Source: Oikopleura dioica (taxonomy: Eukaryota > Chordata > Appendicularia > Copelata > Oikopleuridae). Taken from it: a DNA stretch of 64,000 nucleotides. Under the pieces are notes generated by a model, which saw nothing but the letters and a program-made list of their open reading frames with translations, made no database searches and was not told the origin of the DNA. Positions 22,622 to 33,802 of the stretch are shown piece by piece (position 1 is the stretch's first letter; each line of letters opens with the position of its first letter). A program made the position numbers and the translations under genes. The DNA lies in NCBI GenBank assembly GCA_907165135.1, contig OU015568.1, positions 9,246,501-9,310,500 of the forward strand. Reading direction: 5' to 3'.

Positions 22622-23794
22622 TTTTTATTCACTGAAATCATTTTCAATACAGTCTTCTTTAATGCGATCATATCAATTCTCAAGAAGCAAGAAAACTGAG
22701 ATAGGCCTTATTACTGACATGAAGTATCATAATTGCCGCCTCCGAGCACTGTCCAGTGGACAGTGTCCACTTGATATCAATTCTTTCATCTTTTCAGTTT
22801 GATTTTCAAGCTTGATTTTCAGTTTTCGCTTTCTCCAAAAAGAGAAAATTTCCACGACGATGGGATGTAAAATAAGGCAAAGATGCAAAAATACTGAAGC
22901 TCTTGGAAGCCGTTAAGAAATAATTAATGTGTTCTAATGCGCATATTGGGTAGATTTACTGGTTTCACACTCGGCTGAAGGGATAAGCATCTTCAGTAAA
23001 AGCGAGGAAAAATGTGTGATTGCTTCTCACTCATTTAGAAATGCAAATGCAAAGTAAGTCCACAGTGATTAAAGGTTCAGCGGGTGGAATCGATTTTGAC
23101 CAACAAATCTGGCAGCTTGGAACTTTTACTTAGCCCTAAAGGCGAATTCCAAAAGTTGTAACGAAATTTGAGATTAATCTTTATCCAACACTTTTTCGAG
23201 AAAAAATGAGCAGTGGAATCGCACTGTAAGTCAATTCAGAACAAAAAGGAGGCATTTGCAAATGCGTTTTTTCGGGCAATGGCGCAAATAAAAACCCGAC
23301 TAATAACGCTTGCCATAATGGCTCTTGTCAACGAGGATTATTGACCCATCAAGTAAATTTTTATAGCACCAGTGTTCGAACATCTTCATTTTTAAAACAA
23401 AGCTTTTAGAGATAAATTTGAAAAGAAAAATCTTCAACAGGTTAAAATTTATTAACCCATTACCGCGATATGGCAATTTTATCGACACCAATTTTTTCGT
23501 CTCCCGCGCCAATGAGTTAACTCATTTTAACCCGTTGAGAAGTTATTTTATTTGAAAATTCTTTCGAAAAAAGGCTTTTTGAAAGTGTGGCCAGCCTTGA
23601 ACTTTCCAAAACATCTCTCCCGTCATGTAAAATTCATTCAAGACAAAAGGGTATTCGGCTCGTAAAGAAAGCTATTTTCCTTTTGGCTGAGTAATTATTC
23701 ATTTATCCAAGGGTCTAGGGCTGCCCGTGCCAATATTTGACGATAACAGTTGCGAATTTGTAGAGTTGAGAACTTTCACCAGAGAAAAATCGCA
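22622..23794. other. Intergenic region with a 19-bp palindrome
   Basis: No gene is recognised. A perfect odd palindrome CACTGTCCAGTGGACAGTG lies at 22747-22765, about 125 bp after the stop of gene C. It could be a hairpin in the 3' UTR or a dyad protein site. The rest is A/T-rich with scattered short open frames. Confidence 0.45.
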
Positions 23795-24426
23795 ATGGAG
23801 AACGACAGAAAAGCGCCAGCAGCGGGGAGGAGAAAGACGAGAGATTCAGTCAAAAATGTTAGACAGAAGAATGCAAGCAAAATCGTAAGTTTTTTAAATT
23901 AAAAATAGTTAAGACCTTTGTAGAGCTCCACGAGGGCTTAAAATGTCAATAGGAAATTAAACTTATCAAGCTGTTTTCTAGACAAAGCAGAGCACAGTCG
24001 ACGAGTCCAAAGCTCCGAACGATTCGAAGCATGAAGACGAGGATCTTCAAGAAATGATCGTGACGGCGAACATTCAACGGGGCCTGAGCAGAGTATCAAT
24101 TCGAAAACCGCGGAAACCAGCGGGAGATGTCACAGAAGAAAAACTAGCCGACTTGAATCTGAAAAGAAGAGATCTGACTCAAGGTAAAATTTGCTCGTTT
24201 TTTTTTTGGTTTGAAAAAAGAGGTTTTCAGAACTGAAGGATTTGGAATTTCAGCTGTCTTGCATCACGAGTTTATTGGCAAAGGAGATTACTGCTAATGT
24301 AAGGCTAAATTAGGGATGGAAAGAAACTGAGAAACATTTTAGAGGATTGTGGAATGGTGCCGAGATCACGGCCAATTCGTCGGCATTTCAATCAAGAGCC
24401 ACAGCTACCTCGAGTCCGACTTCTGA
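23795..24426 (+). CDS. Unknown small Lys-rich protein with coiled coil
   Basis: Exons 23795-23884, 23982-24183, 24231-24298 and 24343-24426 join in frame to 147 aa through canonical introns. The N-terminal half is basic and polar, likely disordered (RRKTRDSVKNVRQKNASK). A predicted helix follows (DLNLKRRDLTQELKDLEFQL) and a conserved-looking end (RIVEWCRDHGQFVGISIKS). I do not recognise the family. The basic region suggests a nuclear or chromatin-associated protein, but that is only composition. All four exons are open and their phases agree, which supports a real gene. Confidence 0.55.
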
Positions 24427-24552
24427 ATTCTAAATTTCTGACGATTCTGGCGACTTTTAAATTATGAAGATTTCACGATTTTCCTTGCTCTTTCACCTCT
24501 GTAAATAGAACGAGTAACAACCGCTAATAAACAGCAATTTATCGCATTTTCG

Positions 24553-24883
24553 ATGAAAAGTTCTCTAGATCTTTCACAACGAATTCTTCCAATTCGAGAT
24601 TTTCAAAATCATCTTTTTTCAATGTTGAAAATGAAAGTTCCCGTCGCTAAGTTAGAGATGGAAAACCACCAGAATGAAGATTCTTTTTTGGGACTTGTAC
24701 TCGACATGGATAAGGTTAGCAACGGTTATTTTTAGATAATAATCGGTTTGCGCCATTTTTTTGAGGGTAAAAAGCGCTTCAACAACAGATTTTTTTCAGT
24801 CCGAGACGGGGCAGGACCGAGATTTGGGCATTTTTTATTTTGAAATTTTGAGAGCGACAACGCAAATTCACCGATTATGGTAA
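24553..24883 (+). CDS. Unknown small protein, two exons
   Basis: Exons 24553-24714 and 24800-24883 join in phase 0 to 81 aa (GT-AG intron of 85 nt with a strong TTTTTTTCAG acceptor). AATAAA lies at about 24895. No domain, signal peptide or membrane segment is evident; no family is recognised. It lies between two better-supported plus-strand genes. Support is limited to splice-site quality and the nearby polyadenylation signal, so it may be spurious. Confidence 0.3.
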
Positions 24884-25474
24884 GAAAAGCCGCAATAAAG
24901 AACCTAATCTTGGCTCCCAATAAATTGAACTAACTTCGGCAGTAGTGGTTTATGTCAGTTTTTTAAGCCCTTAGCGGATTTTCCGAATTTTAGGAGATCA
25001 GAAGGCCGGAAATAAAATTGAAAAGTCGAAACTAAAATCAAATTTTCCCTTTTTTTCTCCAAGAATTTGGGAAATCCACTACTAGCTTGAAAAATTGATA
25101 TTGCACCACTACTGCCACGGTTGATTAGCGCTAGAATCCCGATTGATCAGTCGCCTAATTCAGAGGGTTGAGCTCATTGACTGGAATCCTCGAACGTGAC
25201 TGAACGGAATTTCTAGCCCTGGGGAAGGGCGCGCGGCGGCGGCCAATCACGTGCCAGATTCAGTGAGATTCAGATATCGCTTCGTCTCAGGCTCGCGCAA
25301 AGTCGAGTAACGGAAATCTGCACGAGAGCCAATTATTTGGCGCTTTTGAGTTTTAACGAGTTTTTGAGAGAAAAATAACGAAAATAATGAAGATTTTGGA
25401 GAGAAATTTTTCACTTTTTGACTAATTTATAGTGATTGTTACTTATTAAATTGCTAGATAATATCTAAGCCAAG

Positions 25475-25483
25475 TAATTTCAG
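25475..25483 (+). promoter_or_regulatory. Putative spliced-leader trans-splice acceptor
   Basis: TAATTTCAG abuts the RANBP2 start codon at 25484 with zero spacing. No upstream coding exon with a matching donor is seen, so this may be a trans-splice acceptor. Confidence 0.4.
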
Positions 25484-28400
25484 ATGATGGAGAAAGACGA
25501 AATCGACGCGAAAGTAAATGAGCTGGCCAGGTCTGGCGGAAACCCGGCCATGCGAGGGGTGATGTTCGCCAATATGTACATCAAAGTCAAAGCATACGAC
25601 TCAGCAATGAGTTGGTTGGATAAATTTTTAACTGTTAAAGGTACTGTCCGAAAGTATGTTTTACTTCTTACAGTCTTTCTTTAGGAAGAGATGCAGATGC
25701 CTACTCCTTGTATGGAGATTGTCAATTCGGAAAAGAAAATTATCAAAAAGCGCTTGATTGCTACAAGGTAAATCTTCCTCTCTGTATGATTCTAAATCGA
25801 ATTCTAGCGCTCCCTCGAATTCCGCCCTCGCCAGCCCGCCCTGGCGTTGAAAGTGGCAGATATGCTTGTTCGCCGTGCCGAGACGCGAAACCTCTCCAGT
25901 GCCAAGATCTGGATCGCCAAGGCCGAGAACTTCAACCAAGGCAGTCTCGAGCTGTACGAAGTGCGCAAAAGTTTCACCGAACAGCGCATCGCCGCGAAAG
26001 AAGTAGAACCCATCGAGATCGAGCGACTGATTCAAAATCAACTTCGCCAAACGCCTCGATGCGCAAAATTATACATCGACTTGCTGCACCATTTCAAACG
26101 CCAGAAGAATTTGAAAGAAGCGATCGCCCCGCAGATTAGAAAATTAGAATCAGACGCCGTATCCAGGTAATTTTGTAATAGAGCGCTTATCCTAAATATG
26201 TATAATTACCAACTTAAATTCAAATGTTTCACTAACGAATTCAGAACGGTTCTCATGGGCTCTGTTGAATGGCTCGAAGAAACAGCAAAGTATTCAAAAG
26301 ACAAATCCGAGCGTCTCTCGAAGCAAATAATCCTCTGCAAGCTAAAACTCCTCCGACAAATCATCACCAAAAACGACTTGCTGAACCTCGACACCTTCCT
26401 GCTGGACTACAGCAGCGACGGACAACTAAAAAGCTCGGAACGAAGCTTCTTATCTTCGCCCTCGCTTCTCTCGAAAACAGCAGCCTCTTACAGGGTGTTT
26501 TACTCCACCAAAGTCTCGCGAAACCAGCTAATATCTCGAATGAATTACCAAATCACGCGCTCCTCCGTGAAGTCGACTCGTCAAAAATCGCAATTGCTGC
26601 TGCGTACCTCAGTTCCGCCGCTAACAACCCCGCCGCCATCGAAAAGGAGCTCAAGCTCCAGCTTTCCGGCGAAGAGCAGCGCATCAGGCTTGCGGCCAAT
26701 CTCCTTCCAAAGTCAAAATATCTCTCCGTGGCGCTCACACCTGACGACTGTAAACTTGAAGATGTCCAATTTCAAATGGAAAAAATCGTGGCCAACTTCG
26801 GCAACGATCTTGACTCGCTCGTTTGGACCCTGGCCGCCGGAGGGTTTAAACCAGCTCTTCTCCAGCGATATGTCAAGTCTCAATTCGCTACTTTGATAGC
26901 CACTACATCAGATGCCAATCAAATCAGCCAGTACGACATTGAGTCCTTCCTCGTCGCCGTCATCGCCAATGTCGACGCTTCCTCGATCGCCACTTCGCTT
27001 CCCAAAAACAACATCATCTTCAAACAAGAGCAGCGAGATTTCTGGGACGCAGCAGTTCTGCTTTACAAGTCTCAGGCGATGAAGAGCAACATGGCTCAAC
27101 TCCGACGAACATTGAAAAACGGCAAAAACGTGATCCGACTTGCCGGGCGAAATCCATCTGTAGAAATTGTCACAAAGATTGGTCAACATTTTGCTCACAC
27201 TGATCGACCAGGCTTTGCGCTCAAGTACCTAGAATCCGTCGAAAATGAGCTGATCTCCCTCTCAAAGGATAAGGCAATCCTTGGTTCAAAAGCCGAAGTG
27301 ACCTTCCTCGGATCTGCAGCTGTGAAACTCAACTGCGTTTCAGCTGGACAAGCCGTCGCAGACCTCGCGCTCGCCCGCGGAAATTTGAAAGCAGAAGAAG
27401 GAAACATTGAAGAAGCTATTTCATTCTACGAAGCGGCTAACACTGCTGAATCCCTCATCAACGCAGCTTCGATGATCCGTGATATCGAAACTGACGATAG
27501 CGAAGATTCCCGCGTAGAATCTCTTGAACGCGCGCTCCACTACTGCTCCAAGGCGAAAACGCTAAAGCCAGATGCAAATCAGACAGAGTTGCTTCAAGAA
27601 GTCGAATCTGAGTTGTCAGAAGTGCTGAATGAAAGCAAAATGACGATGAACAGCACGGCCGCTAACGCTACCAACGGAACAACTCAAAATGGAACGCTCA
27701 ACGGAACGCTCAATGGCACCTTGAACTCGACAGTCGAAAGTGTCTATACAACTCCTCAAGTTCGTTGGACGCCGTCTCGTTCCAGCAAAAACAAGGAGCT
27801 CGAAAACACCATCAAAGAATTGAAAGAACTAGTGATCCAAAAGGATACGAAAATCGATGAATTGACGAAGAATGTCCAGTCGAACGCAGACAACATCCGT
27901 CAACTCACGGGACTGATCACCAACTTGCTCGTCACGACCCAACCAATGATGATGCATCATATGGCCGTGATGGGTGGTCAAAGACCACCAGTACCCATGC
28001 CGGGGCATGAAGCAATAGCGCAGATGCAGCGTCTGCCGATGCAACAAGGTCAGCAGCCAGTGCCCATGCAGAATCCGATGGTAGCGCAGCAGCAAGCAAT
28101 GCGCATGCCGATTAATAGATTTGGACAGCCTATGCCAGGCGGTATGCCTCCTCGGCCAATGATGGTACCTCAACCAGCTCGACCACAAATGGTCCCTCAG
28201 CCACAACAGGCAGCTGCTCCGGTTCAAGCACCAGTTCAAGCGGCTGAAATTCCAAAGCCAACTCTACCTGTCTCAAAAGCCGAGCCTCTTCAGTTCTCAA
28301 CACCAAACAAGACCCAAGAGCCGCCTAAGTTTGAGTTCAAGCCAAAAGATGGCCCCTCTGCATTTGAGTCGAAACCGCTTACTGGTGGTTTCTTGAGCTC

Positions 28401-31400
28401 CACTCCTGCTCGAGCACCGGCGGCAACCAACACTTTTTCATTCAAATCGCCTCAGCAGATGGAGAAAGAAAATGCGAAACTGGAACAAGAAGAGCGCGAG
28501 GAAGATGATCAAGATGGTGATGCTGGTCCTCATTTCGAGCCTGTCATTCCTCTTCCTGACCTCGTCGAAGTCAAGACTGGTGAAGAAGACGAAGAAGTCA
28601 TCTTCACTCATCGAGCAAAGCTCTTCCGATGGGCTGACTCTCAGTGGAAGGAAAGAGGTCTTGGCGACATGAAAATCATGAAAAACCCGAAGAACGGCAA
28701 GTACAGATGTCTCATGAGGCGAGAGCAAGTTTTAAAAATCTGCTGCAATCATTTGATCCAGTCAAGCTACTCTTTGAAGCCCATGGCTGGCAAGGACACC
28801 GCTTGGATCTGGACCGCCATGGACAACAACCCAGAAGAGGGTAAAGAACACGAAATCATTGCTCAGCAGTTTGCCATCCGCTTTAAAACCGCTGAAACAG
28901 CAAAAGAGTTCGAAAAGGCCTTCATTCTTGGCTCCAAAGCTTCTACTCCAACGAAACCAGCAGAAACAAAAGCACCAGCGAAGCCATCACCGAAGCCCTC
29001 TGGCAGATTCGACATCTCCGGCGGAACCAGCAGCGGTGTTTTTAACCCATTCAAGGTTCAGGAATCAAAGACTTCGCCAAAAGAGGAAGCACCTCCCGCT
29101 AGACCAATCGCTACTGCCTCTCGATCCAAGGCTAAAACTGCGGCAGCTGACGCAAAGCCACCTCCAAAGGCAGAAGAAGCGAAGGATTACTCGGGTCTCA
29201 AGACCAATCTAGCTGCTATTTTCACCAAGAAACCAGAGGAAGTAATTCAAAAATCTCCCGAAAAGCCTAAAGAAGAAGAAAAGCCGAAAGTGAATCTTTT
29301 CGGCGGACTCGCGACTGCTATGAAGACCGGATTAGGAAGCAGTGCTACTACTAACGCTCCTGGATTCAACTTCAGCTTCAAAAAGAGTGACGCGAGTGGC
29401 GATGCTCCAAAGGCCGAAGCAACACCAGCGCCATCAGCAGGTGCATTTAGCTTTGGGAAGCCCGCTCCAGCAGCAGCTGCCGCATCGCCGGTTGCACGAT
29501 CTCTTTTCGGAACCCCTTCAAATACAAACTCAGGCTTCAATTTCGCGTCTCAATCTACCGAATCGAAACCAGCTTCAGGAGGTTTCAGTTTTGGCTCTGC
29601 TAAATCAACTGGCGGCTTTGGCTCCATCGCTAAAGATTCCAACGCTTTCGCTGGTGGAAAAGCCGATCTGCCCGGAAAAGGAGCATCAATCTTTGGCGCT
29701 CCTAAAGAGAAAGAAAACGGCGATGAAGGCGACGGAGATGCTGAGGTTGATCCCTACTTCGCTCCGATCATCGACCTTCCCGATTTGGTCAAAGTCAAGA
29801 CTGGCGAAGAAGGCCTCGAGGTTCTTTTTACTCACCGAGCTAAGCTGTTCCGTTGGGCGAAGGAAACCTCAGAGTGGAAAGAACGCGGTCTCGGCGATAT
29901 CAAAGTCTACCGTGATCCAGCAACTGGCGACGGCCGCGTGATTCTTAGACGTGAACAGGTTCACAAATTGGCGTGTAATCATGGCGTCGATCCAAACGCC
30001 GAGTTGAAACCGTTGAACAACTCAGATAAGGCTTGGAGCTGGACGGCGATGGATTATGCTGACGGGGCAGCGTCGCCTGAGATGTTTGCCGTGCGTTTTA
30101 AGAACGCTGATCTTGCCAAGCAGTTCAAGACCGCATTCGATAGCTTCAAAGAAGGAGCTCCTCATCATTCCGTTGTTGGAGCTTCGTCTGATGAACCCGC
30201 TACAAATGGAAAAACCGAAGATCCACCAAAGCCAGCTGAAAAGAAAGAAGAACCAAAACAAGCCACCGGTTTCTCTTTCGGAGCAAAAACAGAGACTAAA
30301 CAAACTGGTTTCTCATTCGGCGCTAAGACAGAAGCACCAAAACCCGCCGCTCCAGCGGCCACTGGGTTCGGTCAGGTATCCGCTCCGCCAAAGAATGAGA
30401 CTCCAGCTGAAATGGCGCAACGACTCGAGCGCGAGAAACTCGCTAAAGAGCTGCAAGCTGCTGCATCATCGAACAAATTTTCCTTTGGAACAAAGTCTAC
30501 TGCTCCTGCTACAAGTGGTTCAGCCGCACCCGCTCCTACTCTCTTCGGTAGTGCAGCTAGCAAGCCAGCAGGAAATCAGACCTTTTCCTTTGGAACACCT
30601 GCTGGAGGCTCTGGATTTTCTTTTGGCTCAAAAGATGCTGGAAAAGCTGATTACAGTCACATCGGTTTCGGAGCTGCTAAAGCTGACGATTCAGTCGACG
30701 AGGATGAGCTCTTTGGCGTGAATAGCGAAGCGAGTGATTCCGAAGATGAAAGTTCAATCCAAGTTGAGTCAAGTGAAGTTGCTGCTCTCCCTGATTGCGA
30801 GCTTTTCAAGAAGCTAACTGGTCGGCCTTCTGAAGAACTCGTCAAAAAAGCCATCTCTCTTGGGCTTGCAGAGACCTTCTACAACTACCTCGAAGCAGGA
30901 ACTCCTTCTGAGCCTAATACCTTCCCATGGGAGACAGAAACGGCGTCGATCCCTAAACCTTCGTTCTCGTTTGGACAACAAACAACGCCTGCTCCTGCCT
31001 CTGGTGGTTTCAACTTCGGAGGCGCAGCGAAACAATCGAGCGGCTTCAACTTCGGTGGCGGTTCATCTGGCGGTGGTTTCGGTAGCATCAAGTCAAGTGG
31101 CGGCGGTTTTACCTTCAAAACTGATTCTCCTAACAACGCCTTCAAAAACGCTGGACAAGCTCTTTTCGGCGGAAACGATGGGGAAGATGGTCAGAACGGC
31201 GACGGTGACGAATGCACAGCTACCTTCAAGCCAGTTCTTGAGGAGCTTCCGCCAGAGATCCAGGTGAAAACCGGCCTTGAGGAGGAAGAAGAGCTATTTT
31301 CCCATCGAGCTAAACTCTTCCGCTTTGCATCAGAATGCTCGCCCCTGAGTGGAAAGAACGAGGCCTCGGCGACGTCAAAATTACTCAGAATAAGACCACA

Positions 31401-33194
31401 AAACGTTACCGTGTGGTGATGCGACGAGAACAAGTCTTCAAGATCTGCGCGAATCACTACATCACCGCGGAAATGTCACTCAAGCAAAACAGCAACTCTG
31501 ATCGAGCGTGGATGTGGACTGCGATGGATTACGGCGATCCAAACGAGCCTATTGGACAAGTTCAAAACTTCTGCATCAGATTCAAAAACTCAGAAATTGC
31601 GAATAATTTCAAGAAGGTCTTTGAGGAGTGCCAAGTTGGCCTGCTAAATATACCAATGAAGTAAGTTCCACTCTGTTACATAGTGTCTAACGGCTTATTC
31701 TAGTACTCCATCGAGAAAGGACTCCGAGGAAATATCCAAAAGTAGAATCGCGATCAACGAAGAGAAGGTCAATAAAATGAAGGACGAGCTTAACTACTTC
31801 AAGGACAAATTTGAAAAGAATGAAGAGATCAAACTCGGTAAGAAAACCTTTCAAAAAGAACAAATACTTTATTTTGTTTTTCAAGGTGAAAATGGAAGTA
31901 TAACACCTTTGGTCAAGCAGCACAAGGAAAAGCTCAACAGAACCAAGAGCGTTCTACCAACGCCGCAGGTCATTGCCAATAAGGCAGATGAAACGTGAGT
32001 GTTTATTATTTTATTAGGACGATCGAGAACTGAGAATTAAATTGATTGTTTTTAGAGAGAGCCCGGAGAAAGAAGCAAATGTTTCATTTACGCCTGTTCT
32101 TGAGAAATTGCCCGGTAAGGCCTCCTAATATTTGAAATTTAATACTAACTTTTGCTTAGACCTCATTGATGAAAAGACAGGAGAAGAGGAAGAAACCGTC
32201 GTTTTCGCGTCTCGTGGAAAACTGTACATTTGGAAAGACGAGCAGTGGAAAGAACGAGGTCTCGGCGGAGTCAAGATTTTGTCGAAAAATGGCTCTAGCC
32301 GAATTGTTATGAGACGAGATCAAGTCATGAAGGTAAAAAAAGAAGTTGCTTTTTGATATCCATTGTTTCTTTCTAGGTTTGTCTCAACATGCCGATCAAT
32401 AAGGACACCCCGGATGTTAAAGACAAGAAGGATTCAAACGGAAAGGCGGTCAACTTTATCGGCCTCGATTTCAGGTAAACTGGAGCTATCATTAGAGAAT
32501 TATTGATATCAAAATCTCTTTCAGTGGAATGGCGACAGAATCGAAAGACATGAACGTCGTTGGAGAAGAAGGAGTCACTGCGTCAGAGAGCGGCGAGCTA
32601 CTTAGCTTTGCTCTCAGGCTCAAGACAGAAGAAATCGCCGGTTTCTTCAAGACTGCTTTCATGGCTGGAAAGAATGCCGAAACAATCGCCCCCGTTTTCG
32701 TCCAGAAAGATGAGCCAAAGAGCATCAAGTCGCCCGAGCCCGTCAAATCCCCGGAGAAGGAGGAAGAAGCAGCGCCAGTTTCGACTGGACCAGCCTTCTC
32801 ATTCACCGGTGCGTTTATGTTAAGAATGAGCGGTTTAGGGCATTCTGGGCCATTTTGGATGTGAAGGGAACTCTTCAAAGGGTATTTTGAGCTCGTTGCT
32901 GTCTTTGATCTTTGATTTTAGTCCATTTTCCCTAAACCCTTTTTTCGAAGGCGTAGATTGCCTGTACATCTCTTCAGCCCCGAATACCCCAAATCTGCTT
33001 GCGAGAATCAACTTCTATTATCATATTTTTTCTTAATATTTATTGAACATATTTCAGGTTTTTCTGCTCCTGCGGCTACCGGTGGATTTAGCTTTGGCTC
33101 GCCTGCTCCCAAGCCAGCCTCAACAGGATTTAACTTCGGCGCAGCGGCTTCTGGCAATGCTGCTCCGAAAGGATTCAACTTTGGAGCTCCGTAA
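25484..33194 (+). CDS. RANBP2: Nup358/RANBP2-type nucleoporin
   Basis: About 2,340 aa over roughly 11 exons, including a single exon of more than 5 kb. Order: TPR-like helical N-terminus (to about nt 27650), an Asn/Thr/Gly linker, a short coiled coil, a Met/Pro/Gln-rich stretch, then FG/FxFG repeats interleaved with four Ran-binding domains: nt ~28530-28920, ~29755-30140, ~31215-31640 and a diverged one ~32085-32680. The first two carry KLFRWA..WKERGLGD and MRREQV or LRREQV, the RanBD hallmark; the third carries the same motifs across an apparent frameshift, and the fourth has KLYIWKDEQWKERGLGG and MRRDQV. It ends in FNFGAP. No zinc fingers, SUMO E3 repeats or cyclophilin domain are seen, unlike vertebrate RANBP2. 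Two single-base frame breaks (near 26430 and 31343) are repaired by one extra base in A5 and C4 runs; likely assembly errors. It acts on the cytoplasmic face of the nuclear pore. Confidence 0.9.
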
Positions 33195-33802
33195 TTGAAA
33201 GAAGAATGTTTTAAGTTTGTTTTACTGTATCTGCTTTATATATGCGTTCAAGAAAAGCACCGTACCCCTCCCCACCTCACCATGAATCCCCAGAACCTCC
33301 CTTACGTTCAAAACTATAGTTTATAATAATGTAATTTATTCACTGCCACATTTGGTCCATGTGTTTCAACCCTAAATATAAAATAGGACAATTTTCACTT
33401 CAAATACAATTCAACAACCCTCTCTAAAATCCCTTCGGAATCCTTGACAATTAGATTTTTATCAAGGCTTTATGCGGTTCAATCATATTTCTTGAGCAGG
33501 TCATGAAGCATTCAATCATTATCGAAAGTCAAACTTGACATCAAGGGCAATTTCTACCGCTCCGGCTGATAAGCGCGTGTCGCAATCTATCAAAATTCTC
33601 ATGGGGCGCTCTCGAGCGTCAAGGAATGCGCCGCAAAACTGTCTCGCGTCGAGCCGTGTTTAGGCCTCATGTCGCCACCTTAGCCACGCTCGTCCAAGCC
33701 CAAACAGATCATTACAACAAATTTTCACCTTTTTTGATCTCACCCGCGAATAAAAAGATCTAAGGAAGAGTCCTGTAGCTTTGAGAGTTCCTGAAAAGCT
33801 TG
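33195..33802. other. Intergenic spacer
   Basis: Contains the RANBP2 3' end and the upstream region of the convertase gene. No gene or repeat is recognised. Confidence 0.4.

Noticed and set aside
26420-26440. Programmed -1 ribosomal frameshift in RANBP2
   Set aside because: No proper heptamer in frame or downstream structure; a missing A in a run is simpler and the same pattern recurs elsewhere.
26198-26896. Separate 232-residue protein overlapping RANBP2
   Set aside because: Its first third is the genuine RANBP2 frame up to a homopolymer slip; the remainder is out-of-frame noise.
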